Source of the DNA: Neckera pumila
Lineage: Eukaryota; Streptophyta; Bryopsida; Hypnales; Neckeraceae
Direction of reading: 5' to 3'
DNA: 64,000 nucleotides
NCBI GenBank assembly: GCA_963969595.1
Contig: OZ018415.1
Coordinates: 7,192,001-7,256,000, forward strand
Shown here: positions 35,749 through 47,340 of the stretch, one piece after another
Numbering within the stretch: the first letter of the stretch is position 1
Layout: every line of letters begins with the position of its first letter
Notes under the pieces: model-generated
The model's input: the letters and a program-made list of their open reading frames with translations, nothing else
What the model was told of the DNA's origin: nothing
Database searches by the model: none
Position numbers and translations under genes: made by a program

Positions 35749-36481
35749 AGAAACGCCTGGAATACCATTTTGTGGTGTGTCATTGAATATCCAATGAGCT
35801 GGAAAGCTATTGGAAACACTTTTCATTTCCCCTTTGCCTTGCTAACCTTACACATTGAGTTATGAAGAGTATCTAATTGAGTTTGTAGTCTTGCTAGTAA
35901 TTGTCTTCACATAAATGAGAAGTTTTAATAAAAAATGGATCACAAAAAACTCCATTTTAATGTATTTTGGGAAGTTGGTGCTCTTTGCTCTAAATCTGAA
36001 ATTTCTCCACAAAAATGAAGTGTCTTGATTTGAGTCCAACTAACAAAATGAAGTTCATCTACTCTAGTTTCTACACCAATTTGAATTTTGAATAAATTCC
36101 TAATATTGAATATTTTATTGCAATTTCAACTTTGGGTGTATTTTCAATGTCTATTATTGTCTAATTATAGAATGAAACAAAAATTGAGTTTACACCAAAA
36201 TGTTTGTCATTGTAATATACACGTATGGTGAAATTTACAGATTTTTTGAAATAATTTTCCATTTGATGTGATTTTTCTTCACTTTTTCTTCAAAAATTCT
36301 CAAAAAAATCAATTTTCCACCAAAATCTAAAAAATTTGGGATGTAAAGAAGACATGTGATTTCATCTTTGAAAAATAAATACAAATTTTTTCATTCATAT
36401 CCAGCTGCAAAATGGTAGAAAATTGAGTGATGGGTAGTAAGACTTGAAATCAATGGTCATGAGTCCGTCATTTAGGGATTA
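35744..36481 (-). repeat. TTAA-bounded dispersed element A3 (full length, inverted)
   Basis: On the minus strand it starts TTAATCCCTAAATGACGGAC at 36481 and ends CCAGGCGTTTCTGGATTAA near 35744. It aligns with A1 throughout (CATGACCATTGATTTCAAGT, CAAAATGGAGTTTTTTGTGA). Length about 738 bp, the same as A1. Confidence 0.75.
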
Positions 36482-36564
36482 AATTAGTGTGGGTAACAAT
36501 AGCAGGGTGTGTGGTGAACATTGAACACCCATATCCGTCCATAGTTCACATTCAATGTTCCTAT

Positions 36565-37040
36565 AGCCAGGGAGGACTGACCCCTCTATTGCCCGGCCAA
36601 AGAGTAAATGTAAAAATTGCCTATTTTGTGCCGCTTAAATTTTGTATTTCTTCACATCTCCTACCTAATTGGAGCTCTCTAGTTACAAATATGAATTCAA
36701 AAATTGCAAATTTGATCAAATGTGGCAAATAAAGAATTTCAGTGTTTTCTGCAAGGGTAAAACTCGGGGCAATAGAGTTATTCGTCAAGTCGCCCCAGCT
36801 TGGAGGGGACTTTTTCCAACAAACTTCCTCCAACGGACGACCCCGCAAGCGACCACTAAACCACACGCAAAGTCCGGACCAAACTTCTTTTTGGTTGATT
36901 TGGGTGCTTAAGAAAGTTTGATACCCACTTTTGTATTGACTTTTGGCCCAAAACTTGCTTTTTCACAAAACTGTGGGGTTTAAACCCGATTTTGGGTACT
37001 TTACAAATAACTCTAATAGAGGGGTCACTTCTTCCTGGCC
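36565..37040. mobile_element. MITE-like element with about 26-bp terminal inverted repeats
   Basis: The left end is GCCAGGGAGGACTGACCCCT then CTATT (36566-36590); the right end is AATAGAGGGGTCACTTCTTC then CTGGCC (37015-37040), imperfect inverted copies. Inside, a part (36640-36770) resembles dispersed repeat E (ACAAATATGAATTCAAAAAT). Non-coding, although locally GC-rich. Confidence 0.7.
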
Positions 37041-40000
37041 GTGTTTTTTCTTGTTCCCATTAACACATTAACATAAGTCCATGTGACATTCCAAGCACTT
37101 GGACTTGGGGATTTCAATTCAGTTGGGGAGCCTGCACCACAGTTGACGCAGCTTGATGTCATCAGGATTGGGCCATGTGTGAGCATGATTTCCTTATGGC
37201 TAAGAGCATCCCCACCAATCTGTTCTCTATCCCTAACCCTTTAGTGGACCGACTCATGGAGAAGTGTGGAAGTAGTACAGAAACAGAAATGAGTTCAAGG
37301 CTGTTAGCTGAGCACATGAATGGTGCGGAATACAAAAGAACCATTTGATCTTCACTCTTAGGGACTTTGGATTGCATGACAACAACGAGTATGCTGAATT
37401 GCTTTCTGGATGCAAAGATTATGAGGATTGACCAGCAAGAGTTGGCCGTTGACTACCACGGGTAGGGTGTTCGTCTTGCACGCAGCAGGAAATTGAGCAA
37501 GCATGGGAGGGCGCAAAAATTGCAAGAAAATTACGGAGGAATGAGCTTCGTGTGCACAACACTAGGGAAGTGTCTAACCACCAAAAAAATGATTGACAAG
37601 CAAAATCTGGAGCTTACAATGGCTGCAAGTCCACTTGAGAACAAAATGAAGCCTTCTTCAGGTATTGACCGCCATGGAAAGCTTTTCTGACAAGCTAGCT
37701 GCCCCAGTGACCGGAAGCCCTGTTCCTAACCGCCCCATGCACATGAGACAAGGAACTTCATTTCCACTTCGTAATTTTTGACGTCACCTCTGGCCATATA
37801 ATACAATTTGTGCGTATAAAGAATGTGTTCATGAGAATGTCCTTGTCTTGAAGCACACGAGAGGAATGCTGCAATGACACCGTCTTCCTTCTTTGGACTT
37901 GGTAGAATTGGCTGCACACATCTCTGTCTCTCGCATGCCTTACATTTACAATACATTTGCTGTTGCATATGTACAGGATAGAGCAGGCAATCGATGGTGC
38001 AGGCAATGGTGCTGTCTTCGACATGCGGTTGCCGTTGGCTTCAAGAAGGGACATAGCTAACCTATAATTACATACGAGGAGAACTGAAATGGAAGAAGGT
38101 AACAAAGTTTCACAGTACTCACTTTGAACGCAAGGTAGAAGGTGGAAGGTACTGTAGTGAAGACTGTGTTCTTCAGTGGAAAGAAATAAAAAGTGAGACT
38201 AAACTTTGAGGGCATCAAATACTAGGATTACTGACGGTAGATTGACTTGGGTGGCTTTGAGCAGTTCTTGTGGGTCCTTCTTATTGTGCAAGCAAGAGTG
38301 CTGCACAAGGACAACGATTGGAACATCATGAATGCACTTGACGGCCTTTGCTGTGTTCTTAATGATAGTCTTGAAAGCAACACAATGTGCATTAGGCCAT
38401 TAGCTTCAGGCCTGCTATACGTAAGCTTTCTACATGTTCGTGTATAGTAAATGCATCAGTATAGAGATGCAACTGCCATTGCCTTATGTTTTAGAATAAT
38501 GGTTTGTTCTGAGACAACTAGTGTCTACACTTAGGCTTCACAATTTCCTAAGACCCCCTTGCACGATGTTCAATTCTTGCTACTGAGGCAACCGGCAGTC
38601 TTGCCAATAGTCAATTTCATTTGATGCTTTCAAATTTTCATATGCACGCATTGATACAAACAAGTGACAAGTGTACTCCTTTTCTGCCCTGCTGCGTACA
38701 CTTCCTCTTCACACATACCATCACCACCAAGAACGCTATAATTGTTCAATATTATAAGTCAGGTAGATATTTTATTCAACCTCTGCTGACGTTAGCATAT
38801 GTACAAGTGGGCCACGCTAAAGCGCTGCCCAAGAAGCTGATGGAAATCCAAAAACTTCTAGTGGACCTTTGAGCTGGCAGCATCAGGCAAAGGAAAATTT
38901 GAGCAAATTCTGGCATGTCATTGCTTTCCATTTCCTGGAAAAACACAGACGTTGTATTAGGGCCAAGTCTTGCCGCTTTCCACTACATAACTTTGTGATG
39001 AATATCCACAAAAAAAGGCGGATGAAAAAACGACAGCACTTGCTTCCTAGATAGCTCCAAGTCTGTACATCGTCCAAAATATGGATGTTGACCCGCTTAA
39101 GGGCTAAACTTGAAGTCTCAAAGTAGTCAGCCTTGACTCCTGAACCTTCCCTCAACTGGAGGCATAATTCCCCCCAAGATGCTTGGGGGGAGAATAAGGT
39201 TATAATCCTGAGACTTTGATTGGCTAAGCATAATGCACTTTCCTTTGTTTTGTCAGAGTTCCGAACGTAATTGGGCTTGCACATGAACTTTTCATTGGGG
39301 GCTCTTGATTATGAGGGCAGCAAAAAGACCCCCCCCCAACGAAGGTTAAGAATGTTATGATGAGACCTCGATATCAACCTCTGGATACAGGATTTGATGA
39401 GAGTTTTACAAAATTCTCTATAATTTACGATACAGATTTTTTGAAAAGTTTGATGCGGTGAACTTTCTGTATCCCTAGGCTATCTGCGTCTCAAGTCCTC
39501 TTCCTTAGGGAAACGGAACTCCCGGTGGGAATGCTCTAAGCCAAGCCGTTCCCTTTCTGTACTTGTAGACTTGTAGCTGTCCTAAGTGGGCAGCGGCTTC
39601 AAATAGGAAAAGGACACTTTAAGTTACAGTAATTAGTTAGGAAGCAGCCAACAAAGCTGCAAGTGTGCAACCAAGGGTTCATTATTAGTTTCAATTGGGC
39701 CTCCGTCTCCGAATAGAATTACGGTCAGGACAAGCCAAAAGCACAAAACAACAATCCTCACACAATCGATCAGATCTGGACACATGTACACCTCCACGTC
39801 ATTTGCGGCAGGCCCAGTCACCCCACTTGAATCACAGTCACGGCATGCCACTAGGCACCAGCAACACCCGCCCCCGCCTACCCTTCCGAAAAGGCTGATG
39901 AATCAGGTCCGTCATTTCTAATTCATTTTCAACCGGGTACCCAATACGGTGGAAACACCTAAAACCGTCAGTAGAAACAATTCAGTCAGCATAGTTGGAG

Positions 40001-40244
40001 GCACTTCTTCCTAAAGAAATAATTTTGTAGTAGTCAAAGCAATTGGAAATCACGATTTAAAAAATAAATAAAAATAAAAATTAGATTTTTTGGATATGGC
40101 ATGTATTTGAAGTGGCAGCTCCCTAGACCACTGAAATTGTCATATAGGTGGACCTCAATCAAAACTTGGACAAAATTAGCAGTGAACTAATTGCAATTGA
40201 GAAAGTGGATAGTTTCATAAGGCTTTTTTATTTTTATTTTTTGG
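37041..40244. other. Intergenic stretch of mixed composition, no supported gene
   Basis: GC content is higher than in neighbouring repeats and short open frames occur on both strands (37493-37690, 37758-38105, 38883-39284), but none has a recognisable domain, a consistent splice pattern or continuity. It may be old, decayed unique DNA. Confidence 0.4.
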
Positions 40245-40590
40245 AAATACATAGACAATTTCTATTGATAGGGGAAACAATACAATGAATCAAGGGAACC
40301 AGTCTCCGGCGGAATTTTTTATGTTTCATAACACTTTTCAATAACACTTTAATTAGTGGAAGTTTAGGGACACTTTAAGGAAAATCTATGGTGCATGAAT
40401 GGATATGTGGATGCTTTTGGGTGTTTCTACCTTAATGTAGGGACCACTTTGCCCTCGCATTTATCTTTCAAGGGGCAAATGTAGGAACTTTTAATTTGCT
40501 ACGCATGATAAAATTTTGCAAATTTTGAATTTATATTTGCAATCAGAGGCCCTAGATTAGCTAGGAGACGTGTGAAGAAATCAAATTAGA
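40245..40590 (-). repeat. Dispersed repeat E, inverted copy
   Basis: On the minus strand: GGCCTCTGATTGCAAATATA, TTCAAAATTTGCAAAATTTT and ATCATGCGTAG, ending GTTTCCCCTATCAATAGAAA then TTGTC. The same start and end as 46965-47300. Confidence 0.65.
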
Positions 40591-40599
40591 CAAGTACAA

Positions 40600-40884
40600 C
40601 ATTAGAAGAGATTTGAGGCCTCTAAGAGCCCGCGAATTATCATGCGTTCCCAGACTGCGGGAACGCAAGAAAGCTGCTGGCTAACGTGGTCGAGACAGTG
40701 CTACGTCATTTTTTCTAAAAAAAAAAAAAATTTGCCTGAAATGATATTTGGGAAAGATATTTGGGATTTTTTTTTTTTTTTTTTTTTTTAAATTTTGGCA
40801 ACCTATACCAGCTGTTCACACATTTGGCCAAACTGGGGAATGGGCCTAAAATGGCCCTCCAATGTCTTCAAATCTCTTCTAATG
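40600..40884 (+). mobile_element. MITE family C, copy C1
   Basis: It starts CATTAGAAGAGATTTGAGGC and ends CTTCAAATCTCTTCTAATG. It contains the family hairpin GCGTTCCC-AGACTGC-GGGAACGC, a TGCTACGTCATTTTTT block and two A/T homopolymer runs. Non-coding. Confidence 0.85.
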
Positions 40885-42280
40885 AGTAGAGGGTCTTTTT
40901 TGTACAATCATCCTTGGCTAGACCTCTATATTAGTGAGGCTCATTGCACTATAGTAGACTCAACTGTAAATTGCCCCCTTGCTCGTCCCCAATATTATTT
41001 GCTATGTATTAAAAAATTGGGGACTTTGGAAGGACAAGCGGGGGGGCACCCCAACCTCCAATAAGGTGCCAACCTCTATGAATCAAGATCAAGTTAACGT
41101 AGATTCTCCTTGGAAAATGTTCAAATGTAGGACCTTGAAATTGTACATGGATTTACAAAATTGATCAAAAGATTTTCATCCACTTATAACTTTTGTGCAT
41201 AATATTCACATTACAGAATGTTTTAATACTATGGCATTGAAATTAAAACATAAAATTGAAAGATCTAACAATTTAACCCTGGAATCATATGACCTTTTTA
41301 TGTAAATTTTAGATTCTACCCTTGAATTATATTTAAAGTAGTTTATTTGTACTTTGACTCCATTTGTCTAGAAAATTGAACTTCATTGATGCACAATTAT
41401 GGTAGTTAGTAAAATTTGGTTTCTAATTATTATACACAAGTGTAAGTTACAAATGGAATTAGGATGACTACAGATGTTTGATTTCTAAGAAAACAAATCC
41501 CACATTTGATTTACAAAAAAGAAAAGATTAATATTAAAATTTTCAAATAATTTTTTGATATGATCAATTTGTATAATTATAACATTTAGTAGCCTTGAAA
41601 GAGGCTACCTTCTTTTCCCTCGAGTACTTACCCACAAAGCTCATCCATAGTGGTAGAAGAAGAATACATTAGAATCAAAATGTCCTACGTCCTTTTGAGA
41701 TTTTGTATAGCATCTATAAACAACAAATTCTTGCGAAAATAAATTTCAGATAAAAATTTGAAAAAATTTGAAAATTGTAGTCCACAGCGTCAAATAGGGT
41801 GGATTGCAATTTTTAATTTTTAATTTTTAAAGAATCTAAAAAAACCTCTTAAATATTGACAATAGTTTGTTGTTCACATATCGCCCCCATACAATACGTG
41901 TCAAAACAATTATGGGTGGCATGAGTGCTATTCACCATTTTGGCTACGTGTCCCCACATTTATTGTTCAAATTTATTGTTCAAATATTCTATATCATTCA
42001 AGGAAAAAGAAATATTCCACATCATTTCGTTGACGGGATGAAATAATATAAAATACTGCACATCGGCAGAACCAATGAAGACTAAATTACTGAATGTTCT
42101 GATCGGTTTAGTTTGATTCCAGAACAAAAATAATAAGATTGAATATTGGTGATTATCCTCGCCCCCCTTTTCTTCATCATAGGTTTCCCAAAAAGTATAC
42201 GAAATCTTCAAAATCAGGAAAGATTTTATGAATCTACACAAATGACATAGATTTTGCGCCAGCAAAAAGTAACCTCGCCA
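40885..42280. other. AT-rich intergenic stretch
   Basis: No gene or clear element ends were seen; short open frames only. Confidence 0.5.
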
Positions 42281-43110
42281 TATTGAGTGGCGTGCTGACG
42301 TTTGTCGCTCCACCGTGGTCGACGGAAGTCATCCAAGGTCTCAGACAGTTCTTCATGTTGGTTTTTATCCATGAGTCGATGAAACCCACGGTAACGGATG
42401 AAGCCACGAGGTCATCATGGACGGATCTGCAGAGCGACGAATCTCCTCTTTTTTTTCACGTTCTGTGGGAGAATGAACCAGGTTTGGTTCTTCCTTTCCC
42501 CATTCTTGCTTTGCCTTTCCGAGGTTTGGAACATTCAGCTGTGTTGAGGAGCAATTACAGAACTAGATCGGCAATGTTCTCGGGATCGTGGATTCCAAGA
42601 TGCACGGGTTGGACCGGGGAAATGCTGGTGATTCGAAGTGATTTTAATTGTGGATGTTTGGGTTTCGATCGAGTGATTTGCATGGGCTGAAACAATTAAT
42701 ACAGCGTCTGCCCTGTAGCAACAGAAGAAGAGCAAGCAGAAGCTCGCTGCTGAGGAATCAATGTGCAAGAATATTCTGATCGAAATCCAAGTCATTTCAG
42801 TTGCTGCTAGCTCAAGATGCAGCTAGCTTCTAATGGGCTGAGCAGGAAAGGCAGGGCTGGTCTGCAGCTGGTGATGGTAAGAATGATGAGCTTGATGATT
42901 CGGCGCAGTACGTAATCATGAGTATTAATACCGCCAGATGATCAACCTGAGGCTTCCGCTCCCGTTGCGCCAAAACCACCGAGCTGCCGGACCCAGTGGC
43001 CGTAGTTCGAAACAGCCTCCCCGAATCGAAGTCTCTGTACTGAAGGGAATCGACGTCTCATATTCTAACTGTATAGTTACATCTTGTGTAATCAGTATCT
43101 AAGTCTTAAT
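42281..43110 (+). other. GC-richer segment, possible gene fragment of unknown type
   Basis: Base composition shifts clearly to exon-like GC between about 42281 and 43060. A plus-strand open frame runs 42283-42690 (starting at a TTG/GTG-type codon, 135 residues). Splice-like signals (CTGTAG|CAACAG at about 42715, GGTAAGAATG at about 42876) and further short open pieces follow. No domain is recognisable and the frames do not join convincingly. A captured or decayed gene fragment is possible; a working gene is not shown. Confidence 0.3.
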
Positions 43111-43673
43111 GTTGCTCTTTTTTTTCCAAATGAAGGAATGGCTTTTTTGTATGTGATGACTATGGGTGTGCATACCCTAGCGGAGGAGAGTTCAAATTTT
43201 TTTGGTGTCTGTGTCAAGAAATGAAATCAGCTCGGCATGAGTCTTTTAGTAATTTCTACATATCTTGCCTGGCTTGATGTTTCTTGAACAAAAAATTGGT
43301 ATGGATTTGCAGCTTGCTTAATCACCTACTAGTTCCAAATGTCACAAAGAATAATAATAATAGTTATGAATGTGCAAATTCAATCACAATGCATGAAAGG
43401 TTAAATGTAGTTGTGAAATGTAGTAAACAGACCGACTCTCAAATGGTTCAATCCAATGGTATTTACAAAACAAATCTCATATCAATGGACAATTGATGGA
43501 CAATTTTGAATTTTGTACTCTTTTGTCAAATTGTGTAAAACTACAAGGAGGATGAAAATTCTCAATATTGCGACATGGATGCTGTAAAAGGACAACAATC
43601 GACAACTAATTCACAATGCAAATTTCATATCCAAATGAAATTTGTATGACGGATTAGTTGATGATTGTTGCTC

Positions 43674-43945
43674 CATTAGAAGGGATTTGAGGCCTCCAAG
43701 AGCCCACAAGTTATCCTGTGTTCCCAGACTGCGGGAATGCAAAAAAGCAACTAGCTGATGTGGTCGAAATGGTGCCACGTCATTTTTCGAAAAAAAAAAG
43801 AATTTTTTTTTGCCTAAAATGGTATTTGGGAAAAAAAAAATTTGAAATTTTTTCCTAACAGCCCATACCGGCTGTTCACAAAATCTGGCCAGAATTGGGA
43901 ACGGGCTTGAAACGGCCCTCTGATGGCCTCAAATCCCCTCTAATG
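43674..43945 (+). mobile_element. MITE family C, copy C2 (best-preserved termini)
   Basis: It starts CATTAGAAGGGATTTGAGGC and ends GCCTCAAATCCCCTCTAATG, near-perfect 20-bp inverted ends. Inner blocks: TTCCCAGACTGCGGGAA hairpin, GGTGCCACGTCATTTTTCG, CATACCGGCTGTTCACAAAA and GAACGGGCTTGAAACGGCCC. Length 272 bp. Confidence 0.88.
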
Positions 43946-45362
43946 TCTCATGGAACCCATATAGGTTTGTACATGATTAAAGATACAAGTTCTCATTTGC
44001 AATTGAGATGGCTATGCCTCAAATTCCAAATTGGTCAATGCTACTCTCCAAGTGGAATTTTTCTTTGCATCTTTAGTTTCCATCTGAAAACATGGTTGCT
44101 CTTCAAACAATTATGTATTCTACAAATGTGCTCCTTAGTGCACACCATTTGATGTAAGCCAAAAGAAGTGCATCCCTATTCAAGTATACAAGCAAGACTT
44201 GATGAAGTGACCCTCCCAAGAAGTGCATTTATACTCTCAATTTTGAGGTCAAAGAAGAAGTGCCATTGCCAAACGACACGTCCAATGAACACCCAAACAG
44301 TTTGTTGAATAAGTAGAGGAGAAAGGATACTGGTTTAAACCAAAGGTTACGTCTCAAGCAAATCTATACTAGTGGTGTGAAGAATACCAAACAATGTGTA
44401 CACCCAAATATAGTGTTGAAACGTCACCACTAGCATGAGCCTAAAAGTTGCATCCAAGCAATTTCATAAAAAACATGTAGAAAGATGAAAGATGCCATTC
44501 TATAATTTTATATTACTAAAATCTAGAATTCACTTTATATTGCAATACGCTTGGCTATGTATGTGACTTATGGAAACACCTTGTAAATGTGAGTCTAGAA
44601 ATACAATAATGGAAGTTTTACATGCAAGTGAAGAATTTGTTGGAGAATATTCTACTAGTTATGACAATACACAAGTTCAAGAGGATTGTGTAGCCACTCA
44701 TTGGCCTGCCTTTTGAGTGGATAGTGACTCTGAAGACTAGACTGGATCTTGTGGTTATAGCCAATGCTTATTAATTTTGATTTAATAGCCCCCCATTGGA
44801 TTTGTATATTACACATCCATATAAATATAGATATGCATACATTTATGTATAACATTATACAAGTTTTGACCCACCTCACCCTTCTTTGTATTTTCTAGAA
44901 TGAATCTTGTCAGCATTTAATATGGATTAGTGTTTTTCGTATGTATTTTTTGCATTCATATTGTCTTTATGTATCCAAATTGACGGTCATATCATTGATA
45001 TGATCCAGTGGCCCTCCTTGAACGGCATGGGGGGTACTTTCACTTATTTCTCCTCCCATCAGATGGCCAGGGATTTGTAGGGCCTGTGTATGTGTATTTG
45101 GCAGGGTTGTCTGAATCTTTTTAGGAGATAGTGGAGGCTTATGCTGAATCACTTGCTCGTGCAGTAAGCACAGCACCCTACTTCGTTTAATTAAATCCAA
45201 CAAGACTTCAACTATGTCAGCGGCTGCAACCGTCGGTGCCTTCGCTTATAGCTCACATGTCCAGACTTTTTAGTTTCCTGTCTTTGGATAATCTTAGAGT
45301 GGAAGCCTAGTTTCATAGGAAGTACGAACTTTGTTAAAGACTGTAGGATTGGAAATTACAAT
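43946..45362. other. Intergenic stretch, no gene recognised
   Basis: AT-rich; short open frames without domain support. Confidence 0.5.
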
Positions 45363-45465
45363 ATAAGAGAGTGTATGGTTTGCAACAGATTTTGCAATGG
45401 TTTCGCAACTAAGGAAACCATTGCAAAGCCATTGCAAAATCTGTTGCAACCATACACTCTCTTGT
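45363..45465. mobile_element. Foldback of about 100 bp (small CACTA-like MITE remnant)
   Basis: The left arm is AGAGAGTGTATGGTTTGCAA then CAGATTTTGCAATGG; the right arm is CCATTGCAAAATCTGTTGCA then ACCATACACTCTCT. The arms are almost perfectly complementary, about 37 bp each, with a 28-bp centre. The outer ACAAGAGAG on the right arm resembles a CACTA-type terminus. Confidence 0.8.
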
Positions 45466-45682
45466 GGTTAAAGGAAAGAAAGCCTTCAGTTCTTGGTGAA
45501 GGTGGTATTTTATTGGCTTGGGCACACTTGGACACAAGCAGTCTATAGTAAGACCATTTTTTTTTGTCTTTCTAGTGCTAGAGTATACCAAAAAAAATAA
45601 TTTGCTAAAAAATGGCAAATAATTGTGAAGTTTTTTGCCAAAAAACTTTGAATTAAAAAAATCTTGAATGAAATTGCCAAAT

Positions 45683-45790
45683 TGTGGATGAAAACAAAAT
45701 TATAGACATGTGATCTGTGCTATTTTCTATCCAATATGTGGATGAAATCAAAATTATAGACATGTGATCTGTGCTATTTTCTATCCAATA
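45683..45790 (+). repeat. 54-bp tandem duplication
   Basis: TGTGGATGAAAACAAAATTA (45683) recurs as TGTGGATGAAATCAAAATTA (45737), with the rest of the 54-bp unit (TAGACATGTGATCTGTGCTA ...) identical. One visible difference, so it is young. Confidence 0.9.
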
Positions 45791-46964
45791 TGTAGATGAA
45801 TGCTGAAATTTGGAGCACCACTACAATATTTTATATTGCCACTTTTGCACTTTATAAGAAATGAAAAAAACAACCCTAGATGAGACATTGAGATTTGTTA
45901 CAAAAGTAGATAAAGCAAGCTAAAGTGAAATAATTCAAAATACAATAAAGTATGGTATCTACTAATGAAATTTTCAGAAATTATAACGGGCCATAATTGA
46001 ATTCTAGTGTAGAGAAAATTAATGAAAATAATCTTAATCCACTAAAAACCACAAAACTGAAGCTGAGTACTTACAAAGAAAGCCGCAATTATTGATAAAG
46101 CCTTGAGTACCTATAAAGTTGTGGGTACTACTAAAGGTCACAAAACATTTCAAACACTATGAAACAAACTTCCAAAAATTCTAAATCAAGGTACTGACCG
46201 GAAAAGAAATTATTTCCTATGGAGACATAACGAATCTGACCCCAACATACGCTACATGGTACAAGATGAAACATGGGCACCAAATGACCCAAGCCCGACA
46301 TGGATGCATTTCATCCAGTTCAGCGATTTTCTCATCCAGTTAAGGTAGCCTACCCCTTTCTGATCATTCTCCCATTTTCAATCAATAGCCTGATCCAAAT
46401 GTAACCATAACTTTATAAGCCATTTGATTCTTATTTGGTTCTTCTGTAATGAATAACACATTGACACCTAATAAAGTTGCCATTGATTAAGAATGGGCTT
46501 GCCTATTGATCGAAAATAGGAACCCTTGACTTTTCCACTTCTTTAATTTTTACTAGTTCTACACTTGATGAAAAATTATCAAAAAAATGGCAATCTTTCT
46601 TATTCCTATTTCCTCACTGGAGAAAAATTTTCCCCTCCACCATTGCTCAATCTCACATATGCTGAAATGCTTAAGTGATCGGAAATGAGAAATCTACCTT
46701 AAACGAATGAATGGCCACGAGGCCCCTGCCGGCCCCTCAGTGGAACCAAATCCGACCCCATCCAATCCTTCTGTCGAGCGGGAATCTCCACACACGGATC
46801 TCCAAACCGACAGACGAGATCTGCCAGGAGTCAAACAACCCTGCGTGTCCCCCCGCCACCCATCATCCGCACACGGATGAATTCCATCCCTTGAACGAAT
46901 GAACTCACGAGGCCAGCACCCTCAATTCTGGTCCAGTCTACTGTATTCAGTGCAGTGCAACGAG
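45791..46964. other. Intergenic stretch upstream of the response-regulator gene
   Basis: AT-rich until about 46690, then locally GC-richer. No gene recognised. Confidence 0.45.
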
Positions 46965-47300
46965 CCTCTTGCGGAGGTAAAGTCAAGGGTGAATGTACAA
47001 AAAAGAAAAAAAAGACCCCTAATTTGAGCTTGATTAATCTACTTCTCGACACTGACATCTCCTTGCTAACTGTGGGGCCTCTGATTGCAAAAATGAACTC
47101 AGAATTTGCAAATTTTATCATGCGCCGCACTGAATTAAAAACTGCAGTTTCAGGGGTTAAACGGGGGTGGAGGGCAAAACGACCCCAAAACTACGGTACT
47201 ACTATAGACTCCATCGACCCTCAAATCCTGCTCGCCCTCGTTCTGTGTACTACTGTTTCCTTTTTATCAATGGAAATTGTCCATTCGTTTCCCACAACAA
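46965..47300 (+). repeat. Dispersed repeat E, plus-strand copy just upstream of the response-regulator leader
   Basis: GGGGCCTCTGATTGCAAAAA, TGAACTCAGAATTTGCAAAT, then TTTTATCATGCG, ending TATCAATGGAAATTGTCC then ATTCGTTTCC. Same order as the inverted copy at 40245-40590. It ends about 50 bp before the GC-rich promoter or leader region. Confidence 0.65.
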
Positions 47301-47340
47301 AAAAATTAAAAAAATTAAAAATCCTCGTCCCCGTATAGTC

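Noticed and set aside
9891..36481. Interstitial telomere origin of the TTTAGGG-containing ends
   Set aside because: Each end has only one TTTAGGG-like word, placed exactly at element termini, with no tandem array; kept only as an alternative.
37041..39900. Candidate gene in the mixed-composition stretch
   Set aside because: Short frames on both strands do not join through splice sites and show no domain.
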